33,435 nucleotides of DNA from contig JAESUK010000134.1 in the NCBI GenBank assembly GCA_016763095.1, positions 1 through 33,435 of the forward strand, written 5' to 3'. Positions 1-9,344 of this stretch are shown one piece after another. A program made the translations under genes and the position numbers. The notes under the pieces were generated by a model that saw nothing but the letters and a program-made list of their open reading frames with translations, did not search any database and was not told the origin of the DNA. The stretch's first letter is position 1, and every line of letters starts with the position of its first letter. This DNA comes from Alphaproteobacteria bacterium (lineage in GTDB: Bacteria > Pseudomonadota > Alphaproteobacteria > Micavibrionales > Micavibrionaceae).

Positions 1-325
1 CTGCACTTTTGGAGGTTGCACCTTGGTGTGTGCTATCTGCATGCATTGATCCTGCATCAAAATCTGTGAGCGGTTCATCTATGCCCTCATCTTCTGTTGA
101 AGCCTCATCTTTTTGGTCTTCTGCACCCTCTTCTTTTTGTCCGTCTTCTGGGGTTGATTCATCGCGTTCAAGCAACGGATTTTCCGCAAGTTCTGCATCA
201 AGATAATCAGATAATTCCAAGTTGGAGAGTTGCAACAAATGAATGGCTTGTTGCATTTGTTGGTTCATCACCAGTGTCTGTGACTGGCCTTGACGGAGAT
301 CTAAACGAGGGGTTTGCGAATTCAT
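1..325 (-). CDS. rpoN: RNA polymerase sigma-54 factor RpoN, N-terminal part (truncated by window edge)
   Basis: Reverse complement from ATG at 325 translates as MNSQTPRLDLRQGQSQTLVMNQQMQQAIHLLQLSNLELSDYLDAELAENPLLERDE..., the typical sigma-54 region I; continues off the left edge. Not in the supplied ORF track. Confidence 0.93.
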   Translation of the reverse strand, partial: MNSQTPRLDLRQGQSQTLVMNQQMQQAIHLLQLSNLELSDYLDAELAENPLLERDESTPEDGQKEEGAEDQKDEASTEDEGIDEPLTDFDAGSMHADSTHQGATSKSA

Positions 326-394
326 GTTTTGATTCTATCACGAACTCTGTAAATTTATAGTGAAAAGCTAAAATCAAATACGTTCGTCTGGTAT

Positions 395-985
395 CTAATC
401 ACTCTGAAAAACAAAATAGATTGTATACGTCGTTCCACTAAAGAGATAACACGCCGTTTCTTCTCCTGGATACGAATTTTGAGTTGTACCGTATGAACCA
501 ATTCCCTGAAGATCATTATATGCCTGACAGAGCACTTCTTGTTCAGACGTTGTTCCTAAAAAAACTTCAAACCAATGAGGGTCTGTAAACCCATTGACGC
601 TTGACCCTCCCGCATAAGAATCATAGACAGAATCTGTCCAGCCTGTTGCAAATTGTTTTACTTGTGGTGGAGGGTATTCCATTTCGCCCCCATCAGAGGC
701 CCAAAGACAATCTGTTCCCGTTGTACAATGCGTCCAAGAATTTCCTCCTGTGATACGAATATCTTCCTGTGCAATCCCTGACCGAAGAGAGAATCGAAGA
801 ACTTCCATTTTTAACAGTGCGTGCCATTGTAAAATTTGCGATGCATTAAGCCTCGCTTTATCTTTATCAACATCCCCGCCTCCGCCACGCGAGGAGCGTG
901 TCACGGCATATGAAAGGGCGGCAAATAAAGCCACCGCAATTAAGATTAAAAAGAGAACGTTTCCACGTTGTGATTTAGTATTCAT
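395..985 (-). CDS. Small membrane-anchored pilin-like protein of unknown function (paralog of 11806..12507)
   Basis: N-terminus MNTKSQRGNVLFLILIAVALFAALSYAVTRSSRGGGG: one hydrophobic helix just after a short polar leader; shared with ORF 11806..12507. Confidence 0.8.
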   Translation of the reverse strand: MNTKSQRGNVLFLILIAVALFAALSYAVTRSSRGGGGDVDKDKARLNASQILQWHALLKMEVLRFSLRSGIAQEDIRITGGNSWTHCTTGTDCLWASDGGEMEYPPPQVKQFATGWTDSVYDSYAGGSSVNGFTDPHWFEVFLGTTSEQEVLCQAYNDLQGIGSYGTTQNSYPGEETACYLFSGTTYTIYFVFQSD

Positions 986-1014
986 ATGCTCTAATATACC
1001 AGAAAAGCATTAAT

Positions 1015-1776
1015 TTAAAGTGAAAAACCTTCGCCGAGGTACACCTGTCTTACATCGTCGTTAGCAACGATCTCATCAGGTGTGCCTTCCATAAGAACTT
1101 TACCATCATGAAGGATGTAGGCACGATCCACGATACCCAATGTATCTCGTACATTATGGTCTGTGATCAGAACACCAATACCACGTGTTTTAAGTTGCCC
1201 AATAAGATCACGAATGTCCCCAACAGCGATTGGATCAATCCCCGCCAAAGGTTCATCCAAGAGGATAAACTCTGGGCGTGCAGCCAAGGCACGGGCAATT
1301 TCACACCGACGACGCTCCCCACCAGACAATGCGACAGATGGTGTACGTCTTAAATGTGCGATTGAAAACTCAGCCAATAATTCATCAAGAAGGATTTCTT
1401 GGCGATCTTTTGGCATATCCTGCCCTTGCAATACAAGGCGGATATTGTCTTCAACGCTCAACCCGCGGAAGATGGATGCTTCTTGTGGAAGATAGCCGAT
1501 CCCCAAGCGCGCACGTTGGTACATTGGTAATTTTGTGATGTCGCTTCCGTCCAAGAGGACACGCCCATTATTGGCGTTGATAAGACCCACCATGATGTAA
1601 AAACATGTTGTTTTACCTGCACCATTTGGACCTAACAATGCAACAGATTCACCAGGGGCAACATGCAACGAAACATCACGAAGAACAGGTTTTTTCTTAT
1701 AGCTCTTCGAGATATGTTCTGCGTATAAACCCTTCATAACGGGCTTCAAGTTTGTGGTTGGCGTGCTTTGCGTCAA
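1015..1776 (-). CDS. lptB: LPS export ABC transporter ATP-binding protein
   Basis: Walker A GPNGAGKTT, signature LSGGERRR, Walker B ILLDEPLAGIDP; LptB-like throughout; located near rpoN as in many proteobacteria. Confidence 0.95.
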   Translation of the reverse strand: MTQSTPTTNLKPVMKGLYAEHISKSYKKKPVLRDVSLHVAPGESVALLGPNGAGKTTCFYIMVGLINANNGRVLLDGSDITKLPMYQRARLGIGYLPQEASIFRGLSVEDNIRLVLQGQDMPKDRQEILLDELLAEFSIAHLRRTPSVALSGGERRRCEIARALAARPEFILLDEPLAGIDPIAVGDIRDLIGQLKTRGIGVLITDHNVRDTLGIVDRAYILHDGKVLMEGTPDEIVANDDVRQVYLGEGFSL

Positions 1777-1801
1777 TGAATACGTTTCCTTTTCTATGGT
1801 C

Positions 1802-2437
1802 TCAATTTGGGTTTTTGGTCAGTGCCAATTTAATGCCTAATGCAATAAACAATGTTCCACATACGCGGTCAACCCATTTTGAGATAGACAAAAATTTATT
1901 ACGAATACGTGGGATTGTAAGAAACACGGAGACAAGAGAGAACCAAACAACCACCAAACCAAAACAAACGCCACCGTACACAGCATAGACCCAGAGTGGA
2001 TCAGAGTGATTTATAAACTGACTGAATAGCGCCAAAAAGAACAATGTTGCCTTCGGATTAAATATATTGGTAATAAACCCCTGAGACCACGCTTTAAACG
2101 CTGATATTGGTTTCTTAGATGGTGCTTCTTCTACGTCTATTTCTTTTATACCGTTTGATCTTAACGCCTTAATCCCCATATAGATCAAGTACACCGCACC
2201 TATCATTTTAATGATCGTAAAGATAAAAATTGACTGAGAGATAAGTGCTGCCAACCCAAACGATGTATATGTCACATGGACGAGAACACCAAATCCAAAT
2301 CCTAAGGCTGTCCAAAAACCAGTTAAACGTCCATAGGCAATTGAATTTCGAATAGCAACAACGAGATCAGGGCCGGGAGAAAGTACAGCCACTCCAAAAA
2401 CTCCGGCAAGAATGAGGGCGTTGATTAATATATCCAT
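1802..2437 (-). CDS. LysE/RhtB family translocator
   Basis: LSPGPDLVVAIRNSIAYGRLTGFWTALGFGFGVLVH motif and multiple hydrophobic segments typical of LysE family. Confidence 0.88.
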   Translation of the reverse strand: MDILINALILAGVFGVAVLSPGPDLVVAIRNSIAYGRLTGFWTALGFGFGVLVHVTYTSFGLAALISQSIFIFTIIKMIGAVYLIYMGIKALRSNGIKEIDVEEAPSKKPISAFKAWSQGFITNIFNPKATLFFLALFSQFINHSDPLWVYAVYGGVCFGLVVVWFSLVSVFLTIPRIRNKFLSISKWVDRVCGTLFIALGIKLALTKNPN

Positions 2438-2488
2438 GAAGATTTATTATCATAATGATCACAAAAAAGAAAGTTTTATGTCATAGCT

Positions 2489-3871
2489 CTACTGTGTTTC
2501 ACAGGCCTTACATGCGCGCCAACTTAGAATATGAAACCCTAGACCAGAGAGGATATTCACGAACGCAATTGCACTGAAAATCCCTACAATGCCATAGAGC
2601 TGTCCAACCCAAAGCGCAGGCAGTAACATCACAATGTATTTTACAAGCATCATAACAAGGGAGCGCTTAGGTTTTCCCATCGCATTGAATGCTGACATCC
2701 ACCCATTTGCCAAGTTACTTAGCGCATATGATAGAGGCACAATCCAGAAGAACATTTGTGTAAGCTCAATGATTGCAGGGTCATCTGAGAACAAGCCCGC
2801 AATTTGTTTTCCCAGTAGAACGAGGACAACCGCAATTGCCAAAGACCATAACACATTAAATTTAATTGATTTTTTAAGGGTCTCATATACACGGTTAAAA
2901 TCACCCGCCCCCCAATTCTGTCCGATAATCGGCGCCATTGCGGTTGAAAGCGCCATCAAAACGATAAAGGCAAACGCCTCAACGCGTGTGGCTATTCCAA
3001 AAGAAGCAACAGCTTCAACGCTAATACTTGAGAGCAAACCAATGATCACGGCATTTGTAATCGGTAAGATCAAACTTGTAATACCTACGGGAAGCGCAAT
3101 CACCAAAAGACGTTTGGTTGTATCTTTAAAGTCTGACAAGTCAGCCAACCATTTTATGTGCGCGCGCTTTTTTACAAAGACGAGGACGTACAACCCAGCG
3201 ACCATGGCAACAACATTTGCGATAAGTGTTGCCCATGCAGCCCCCTCTACGCCAAGCTCTGGGAATCCAGCTAGCCCAAAAATCAAGAGCGGGTCTAAGA
3301 TCAGATTGGTCAGTGCCGATGCAGTCATAATGATCGCAGGAGTCATGGCATCCCCACCTGCGCGAATGGACGAGTTTCCGACCATTGGTAAAGATAAGAA
3401 CGGCATAGACAGAAGCCATATGCTCATATAGCTAAGCGTTATGGGCAACAATGTTTCATCTGCGCCCATAAGCTGAAAGATGGGTTTTTGGAAAATATAT
3501 GCTAAGAGAGATAAAACAACAGAACATATCAATGTTAGGAGCAAGCCTTGTGTTGTCACACGGTTGACGCTCTCCTTATCTCCCTCACCTATCAAACGAG
3601 AAATTACAGAAGACATAGCAATACTGAACCCCATACTCACCACAAAAATTGCATATGTAACGGGGAAGGTAAAACTTACGGCTGCAAGTGATTCTTTTCC
3701 AAGACGTGAAATGAAGTAAATATCCACCAATTGAAAGCTAATAATGATTCCAATGCCCCATACCATAGGGATCGTGAGCCTCATTAAGTGCTTGGTAATA
3801 GACCCTTCTAGCAAATTTCCTTTATTTGCATAGTGGGCTGGGATGGTTTTTTTCATCTTTGATTGCGTCAT
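2489..3871 (-). CDS. MATE family efflux transporter
   Basis: 460 aa, 12 hydrophobic segments; N-terminal LTIPMVWG and internal repeat typical of MATE. Confidence 0.9.
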   Translation of the reverse strand: MTQSKMKKTIPAHYANKGNLLEGSITKHLMRLTIPMVWGIGIIISFQLVDIYFISRLGKESLAAVSFTFPVTYAIFVVSMGFSIAMSSVISRLIGEGDKESVNRVTTQGLLLTLICSVVLSLLAYIFQKPIFQLMGADETLLPITLSYMSIWLLSMPFLSLPMVGNSSIRAGGDAMTPAIIMTASALTNLILDPLLIFGLAGFPELGVEGAAWATLIANVVAMVAGLYVLVFVKKRAHIKWLADLSDFKDTTKRLLVIALPVGITSLILPITNAVIIGLLSSISVEAVASFGIATRVEAFAFIVLMALSTAMAPIIGQNWGAGDFNRVYETLKKSIKFNVLWSLAIAVVLVLLGKQIAGLFSDDPAIIELTQMFFWIVPLSYALSNLANGWMSAFNAMGKPKRSLVMMLVKYIVMLLPALWVGQLYGIVGIFSAIAFVNILSGLGFHILSWRACKACETQ

Positions 3872-3929
3872 TTGGATAAAAGATTTATGCTGTTTACTGA
3901 ATTAACGCAATCCCTTCCTTATCATTTTC

Positions 3930-5135
3930 ATGAAAATTCTTTATTGCCACGATAACGTCTATATTAAAGACTCCGATAATTGCTTCTATTCTGAGGGGCA
4001 ATTTGCGTATAGCTATTGGAGTACCTACACCAAAATTTGTGATGAACTTATTGTGGTTGGACGTGGGCGCGATGTGGAAACGGGCGAAGACGTTAATGCT
4101 TTGAACCGAAGTGATGGCGACGGAGTTTCTATCAAGACACTACCGAATATAAACAGCCCACTTGGATTACTTAAAAACAAAAGCGTTGTTGAGGAAGAAG
4201 TGATTGCGCTCGTTGATAGTGTGGATGCCATTATTGTACGCACGATGAGTGAAATTGGCTGGATCGCCTTTAAGCAGGCCAGAAGAACAGGCAAGCCAAT
4301 CGCCCATGAAATCGCAGGATGCCCATGGGATAATACGTGGAATCATGGATCACTCCTTGGGAAAGCTTATGCTCCCATTCGTGCGAAGCGTATGCGTTAT
4401 CTTGCGCAGAATGCCGATTATGTCCTATATGTCAGCAAAGAGTTTTTGCCCAACCGTTACCCTGCCAAGGGCGAAACGGCAATTGCCTCAAATGTACGCA
4501 TTGATAAACCATTACCTTCTGTTCTTGTGCGACGGATGGAGCGAATTAAATCATCACATACAACCGACCTACCGATTGAAATCGGGCTTATTGGGCATTT
4601 AGATCACAAGCTTAAAGGTATTGATATAGCCATCGAAGCTCTCGGACATTTAAATGCTCAGTCTGATCGTAAGTTTAAATTAAAAATATTAGGTCCAGGG
4701 AATGCAGCACGCTATCGCCATGTCACACATGCGCATGACATGCAAAACAATGTTCAATTTGACGGTGTAGTAGAAAGCGGAGATGCTGTTTTAAAGTGGT
4801 TAGATCATGTTGATCTTTATATCCAGCCTAGTTTTCACGAAGGTGTCCCACGCGCCACAATCGAAGCCATGAGCCGTGGTTGCCCAGCGTTCGGATCAAA
4901 TGCTGGTGGTATTCCAGAGCTTCTACCTGACACATACATTCATAAGGCTGGGGATGCCAAACAGCTCGCCGCACAAATTCTAAAAAGCATATCGGACGAT
5001 ACGCTAGAAATACAAGCGCAGGACAATTTCACCAAGTCAATGGACTATACGCAGGATATACTTCAACCTATCCGCGACGAATTTTGGTCTAGCTTTGCGG
5101 CATTTGTAAAAGAAGAGAAGAGTTCACCCTCATGA
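3930..5135 (+). CDS. Glycosyltransferase family 4-like protein
   Basis: C-terminal half VDLYIQPSFHEGVPRATIEAMSRGCPAFGSNAGGIPELL is the GT4/GT1-type donor-binding motif. Confidence 0.85.
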   Translation: MKILYCHDNVYIKDSDNCFYSEGQFAYSYWSTYTKICDELIVVGRGRDVETGEDVNALNRSDGDGVSIKTLPNINSPLGLLKNKSVVEEEVIALVDSVDAIIVRTMSEIGWIAFKQARRTGKPIAHEIAGCPWDNTWNHGSLLGKAYAPIRAKRMRYLAQNADYVLYVSKEFLPNRYPAKGETAIASNVRIDKPLPSVLVRRMERIKSSHTTDLPIEIGLIGHLDHKLKGIDIAIEALGHLNAQSDRKFKLKILGPGNAARYRHVTHAHDMQNNVQFDGVVESGDAVLKWLDHVDLYIQPSFHEGVPRATIEAMSRGCPAFGSNAGGIPELLPDTYIHKAGDAKQLAAQILKSISDDTLEIQAQDNFTKSMDYTQDILQPIRDEFWSSFAAFVKEEKSSPS

Positions 5136-6001
5136 TTGTCGAACGTCGAAAAAAGAGATACCGCATTTTTGACCGCCCCTTCATTCTTTTTATGGGACCT
5201 CAGAGGTCGGGTACTTCATGGCTAGATCGTTATTTACGAGTACGTGGTGATATTTGCCTTCCATCAGATGTGAAGGAAGTTTTCTTTTTCGATCGTGACT
5301 TTGAAAAGGGCATCGGAAGCTATGCCTCTCATTTCAGACCTCAGAAAGATCATACCCTGATCACGGAAATCTCAACAACCAGTTTTGATCACAAAGATGC
5401 GCCCCAGCGCGTTTTTGATGTCTTTGGTAAGGATATTCAGCTTGTATGCCCTCTACGTCACCCTATTGTGCGCTCATACTCTCTCTATCTACATTATCTA
5501 CGTTATGGAATTGTGTCAGGATCACTTGAGGCCGCATGTAAACAACAACCCCAGATTTTAGATAGCAGCCGTTATGCCAAGAATTTAGGACGATGGCTCA
5601 AGCTCTATTCACTTGATAACATTAAAATTGTCTATCAAGAATCATTGGAACAAAACCAAGATCAATTTATTCTTGATATATGTGAGACCCTCAACATTCC
5701 ATATATGGAACCACCTGAGAAATTACGTGAACGTTATAATGTTACGACATATTCCAGATCAGGCGCCCTTGCAGGGTTTGCCCAGCGCGTGGCTGACTGG
5801 CTTAGACGTCACAGGCTGTACTTCATTATTAATTTTGTGAAGGCATTGGGCGTAAAGCGCATTATTTTTGGAACAGAAAAGCCAGATGCATCAAAAACAG
5901 CGATCCCAGATAATGATATGAAATTCCTTACCGAACAGCTCGGGGATGAAATTCAAAAATTAGAAGAGCTTATAAAAACTCCTATTGATTTATGGAAGTA
6001 A
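5132..6001 (+). CDS. Sulfotransferase domain protein
   Basis: 5'-PSB-like motif FMGPQRSGTSWLDRYL and 3'-PB-like motif RHPIVRSYSLYLHYL; start overlaps previous stop (ATGA). Confidence 0.83.
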   Translation: MIVERRKKRYRIFDRPFILFMGPQRSGTSWLDRYLRVRGDICLPSDVKEVFFFDRDFEKGIGSYASHFRPQKDHTLITEISTTSFDHKDAPQRVFDVFGKDIQLVCPLRHPIVRSYSLYLHYLRYGIVSGSLEAACKQQPQILDSSRYAKNLGRWLKLYSLDNIKIVYQESLEQNQDQFILDICETLNIPYMEPPEKLRERYNVTTYSRSGALAGFAQRVADWLRRHRLYFIINFVKALGVKRIIFGTEKPDASKTAIPDNDMKFLTEQLGDEIQKLEELIKTPIDLWK

Positions 6002-6250
6002 TTTAGCCTCTTGAAGCGCACGGGCAACAGGCTCAATTGCGAATTGCTGATCACCATCAGGGCTTACAGCTTTTGGTGTGTCGTTCGCAACATCAAAAGC
6101 CACAGACGCAATAATACGTCCTTTATCTGGTCCAGTAAGATCTATTAATTTTTGTGCAACGCTTCGGCGATCATCAACTGTCACATCTTTACCAAACATT
6201 GATTCTGCAATGTTTTGAGCCGTTAAATTATCTTTTGTAAGTAAAACCAT
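5990..6250 (-). CDS. Hypothetical 86-aa protein
   Basis: Intact ORF with GGGAG upstream of ATG; tandem with 6272..6532. Confidence 0.65.
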   Translation of the reverse strand: MVLLTKDNLTAQNIAESMFGKDVTVDDRRSVAQKLIDLTGPDKGRIIASVAFDVANDTPKAVSPDGDQQFAIEPVARALQEAKLLP

Positions 6251-6271
6251 ACTCTGTCTCCCAAACTTTGT

Positions 6272-6532
6272 TTAATTGTTTAAGCCAAACTCTTTTTTAT
6301 TTTCTATTAACACCTTTTGAAATTCTTCCTGAGCGACTTCTGATGTCATTTTTCCTCTGGTGACCGCCAGTGAAAAGGGCGCTTGTGCTTCTACAACATC
6401 CATTTTTAGTACCATGCCGCCGATTTTTTGTATATCATCAAGCGCAGATATTGCATTTGCCGCCGGACCAAATATCGCCCCAGAAATCTTTTCTGGAGTT
6501 AGGTCGCTTTTATTTTGAATGTCATATGTCAT
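6272..6532 (-). CDS. Hypothetical 86-aa protein
   Basis: Intact ORF of identical length to neighbour; shares LTxxxIxxxxFG N-terminal pattern. Confidence 0.6.
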   Translation of the reverse strand: MTYDIQNKSDLTPEKISGAIFGPAANAISALDDIQKIGGMVLKMDVVEAQAPFSLAVTRGKMTSEVAQEEFQKVLIENKKEFGLNN

Positions 6533-6634
6533 TTTTATATCCTCACAATATTAGAGTGCATATTACATCTATTGAAATATTATGTCAAATATATTCATCT
6601 TGCTCTGTTTTCAAAGCTCTATATCCTTGTATAT

Positions 6635-7657
6635 ATGATTTCTAATAGCCTCAAAACCCTTATTTACACAATCGAACGTAACGCCCTCTCTTTCGAACGC
6701 GGATGTTTTGTGAACGGTGCTTTTGATCTGTCGATTAAAGAAGCTCTTCCTCCCGCTAAAGTTCACGTTGTGACCCCGCACTATCAGGTCCATACGGGCT
6801 TTCTTAACCACAGCTATACAAGCTCATCAACCATTCCAAAAGATGTACGATATGATGCTTGCTTTGTTTTGCTGCCTAAACAAGCCGAGCAATCCCTCTA
6901 CGATATTGCCTCTGCATTAATGCACTTAGAGGATAACGGGACGCTTATCTTATGTGCAGCAAAGAACGCAGGAGGTGCACGCCTTCAAAAGATTTTGAAA
7001 GCTTTTGGCTTGGAAGTCCTACAAAGTTTTTCAAAAAATCACTGTAAGTCAGTTGTAACTCGAAAAACAACCACCCTGAAGCTCGATACAGTTAAATATT
7101 GCCTTGAAAAAGGTGCCCCGAAGCCTAATCAACACGGATACCTTGTAAAGCCTGGGGTGTTCGGGTGGAATAAAATTGATACTGGCTCTGAGCTTTTGGC
7201 TCGGCATATCCCTAACTATCTAAAAGATACTGGTGCAGACTTTGGGTGTGGATACGGATACCTCACTGACCAAGTCTTTTTAAAGAATCATGAAGTCACG
7301 CACATGACCTGCTTAGATGTTGATTATCACGCCGTAGAATCTTGCAAAATCAACCTTGAAAAACGTCATAAAGACCGCTCTTATAATGTGATTTGGTCTG
7401 ATTTAACAAAAGAATGCCCCGTCGAGCATCTTGGATTTATTGTGATGAACCCACCGTTTCATGAGGGCAAAGACCACGATATGTCCTTGGGTAAAAACAT
7501 GATCACCGCAGCACATAAAGCACTTGGACAGTATGGAGAGCTATACATGGTTGCAAACAACCATCTCCCTTATGAGAATATTTTGAACGACTTATTCTTT
7601 CAAGTTGAGGTCTTGGCACAAGAAAAGGGCTTCAAAATATTCAAAGCCCTTAAATAA
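6635..7657 (+). CDS. rsmC: RsmC-like class I SAM-dependent rRNA methyltransferase
   Basis: GADFGCGYGYLTDQV SAM motif and FIVMNPPFHEG (NPPF catalytic motif); duplicated N-terminal half. Start trimmed from ORF start 6515 to ATG 6635. Confidence 0.78.
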   Translation: MISNSLKTLIYTIERNALSFERGCFVNGAFDLSIKEALPPAKVHVVTPHYQVHTGFLNHSYTSSSTIPKDVRYDACFVLLPKQAEQSLYDIASALMHLEDNGTLILCAAKNAGGARLQKILKAFGLEVLQSFSKNHCKSVVTRKTTTLKLDTVKYCLEKGAPKPNQHGYLVKPGVFGWNKIDTGSELLARHIPNYLKDTGADFGCGYGYLTDQVFLKNHEVTHMTCLDVDYHAVESCKINLEKRHKDRSYNVIWSDLTKECPVEHLGFIVMNPPFHEGKDHDMSLGKNMITAAHKALGQYGELYMVANNHLPYENILNDLFFQVEVLAQEKGFKIFKALK

Positions 7658-7679
7658 TCTCATTATAATCTTTTTGGCT

Positions 7680-8321
7680 TTATTTAGCTTTGCCTTCTGT
7701 GTCCAATGCCACTGGGCGATTAACCCGTACAGATAAATCTGAGGCAATTGGTTCGTCATCCAACATTTCAATCATACCCGATGGGTGAACTGAGAAGTTA
7801 GCGATAAACAAAGCGTTTGAATAAAACACAACAGCATCACATAGCCAGTGACTTTGCTCATTTTTACCTTCAAAGCTTGCAGGACGTAAAGATCCGCCGA
7901 TTACGGCTTTCATCTTATCATCCATTTCAGGCATATTTGGCTCGTCCATATCTTCTGCGATCAAAAATGGACCTTCTTCTCCGCGCACGAAGAAACAGAA
8001 GAATCGAAGATAATCTAAAACGTTACCATCGTTCACTTTAATCGGTGCTTTTGCATTAATATCGTGGATTGGAGGGGATGTCCCGTTCAGGCGGTATAGT
8101 GTGCCTTGATCTGTGAGATAATATACTGTCAGCTCTTTTGGCATCCAATTTTCATCTCTCATACGGATCATTGCAACGGAATCAAAGAACGGAAGAGATC
8201 TCCATTCTACCTTTGTTGTTTCAGCAGACGGATCTAATACCCCATCAATTTTCCCAACTTGCTCAAGAAATCCTGTTAACTCTTCCCCCGTTACTGGGTT
8301 CCATTTGTCATCTTCATACAT
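7680..8321 (-). CDS. Hypothetical protein, 213 aa
   Basis: Long intact ORF, no recognised motif. Confidence 0.7.
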   Translation of the reverse strand: MYEDDKWNPVTGEELTGFLEQVGKIDGVLDPSAETTKVEWRSLPFFDSVAMIRMRDENWMPKELTVYYLTDQGTLYRLNGTSPPIHDINAKAPIKVNDGNVLDYLRFFCFFVRGEEGPFLIAEDMDEPNMPEMDDKMKAVIGGSLRPASFEGKNEQSHWLCDAVVFYSNALFIANFSVHPSGMIEMLDDEPIASDLSVRVNRPVALDTEGKAK

Positions 8322-8431
8322 AGAATAAATCTCTTCTTTATTTTATTCGTTTTATTTTCAATAGCATGCCAGAAACACAGAAGAAAGCAAGGCGTTTATA
8401 TGAACGTTTCACTTTATGTCACTTATGTTTC

Positions 8432-8460
8432 TTGACAATAGTTGTTTTACACATTATACA
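8432..8460 (+). promoter_or_regulatory. sigma-70-type promoter for rpmH operon
   Basis: TTGACA (8432-8437), 17-nt spacer, TATACA (8455-8460), upstream of rpmH. Confidence 0.7.
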
Positions 8461-8513
8461 TTCGCCACTCAAGGATTATTGAACACTATATTAGAAATTT
8501 AGGAGCAACGCTC

Positions 8514-8654
8514 ATGTCAACAAAAAGAACTTTCCAACCATCTCTTTTGGTTCGCGCCCGCAGACACGGATTTCGTGCACGTATGGCCACACGTCATGGA
8601 CGCGCAATTTTATCTGCACGTCGTGCAAAAGGACGTAAGAAATTGTCTGCATAG
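8514..8654 (+). CDS. rpmH: 50S ribosomal protein L34
   Basis: [51 protein letters not shown] upstream. Confidence 0.97.
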   Translation: MSTKRTFQPSLLVRARRHGFRARMATRHGRAILSARRAKGRKKLSA

Positions 8655-8682
8655 GCAGCAGTTTCTTCATGAGGACGACCTC

Positions 8683-9072
8683 ATGGGTACAGAAATTGAA
8701 ACATATAAAACAATCGGCAGTTTGAAAAAACGCGCCGATTTTTTGCGTCTTCAGCAAGGTGGAGAAAAGTGGGTCACGAAGAATTTCATTCTCCGTAGAG
8801 ATCAAAGAGCTCCTGCCTCTGGTGATTCTCCAGACCCTCACCCAGACATCCGTTTTGGGCTTACGGTTACCAAAAGAATGTTTAAGAATGCAACTGATCG
8901 CAACCGTGTAAAACGACGGTTACGTTCGGCTATTCAAAATGTGCTCCCGACATCAGACCATAAGACAAAAATGGATTATGTACTCATTGGACGCAAAGAA
9001 GCCCTCACATGTGATTATAAAGACCTTGAGAAAGACCTTAAATGGGCATTGAAAAGGCTGCCTCAGCTATGA
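8683..9072 (+). CDS. rnpA: Ribonuclease P protein component
   Basis: RFGLTVTKRMFKNATDRNRVKRRLRSAI (RNR motif); position after rpmH. Start chosen at ATG 8683. Confidence 0.93.
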   Translation: MGTEIETYKTIGSLKKRADFLRLQQGGEKWVTKNFILRRDQRAPASGDSPDPHPDIRFGLTVTKRMFKNATDRNRVKRRLRSAIQNVLPTSDHKTKMDYVLIGRKEALTCDYKDLEKDLKWALKRLPQL

Positions 9073-9344
9073 TGAAAGCCTTCATCCGTTTTTACAGGTT
9101 TTTTCTCTCCCCTATTATGGGCAACCAATGCCGTTTTCACCCAACATGCTCCCACTTCGCAGAAGAGGCTTATGAAATGCACGGATTTCTTAAGGGAACA
9201 CTCCTTACAGTCATTCGTATTTTTAAGTGTAACCCTTGGTATAAAGGACAACCTCTTGATCCTGTGCCGAAACGATTTGCCTATAAAGATTTGTTCCTCT
9301 ATAAGATGTTGATCAATGCAAAGAAAAAAATGAAAGACAAGTAA
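9069..9344 (+). CDS. yidD: Membrane protein insertion efficiency factor YidD
   Basis: MMKAFIRFYRFFLSPIMGNQCRFHPTCSHFAEEAYEMHG; ATGA overlap with rnpA stop. Confidence 0.95.
   Translation: MMKAFIRFYRFFLSPIMGNQCRFHPTCSHFAEEAYEMHGFLKGTLLTVIRIFKCNPWYKGQPLDPVPKRFAYKDLFLYKMLINAKKKMKDK

Noticed and set aside
2634-3431. 265-aa + strand ORF
   Set aside because: Entirely antisense to a convincing MATE transporter; composition looks like shadow coding.
7640-7685. AAAGCC...GGCTTT pairing between convergent genes
   Set aside because: Very long loop, weak stem; not a convincing terminator.
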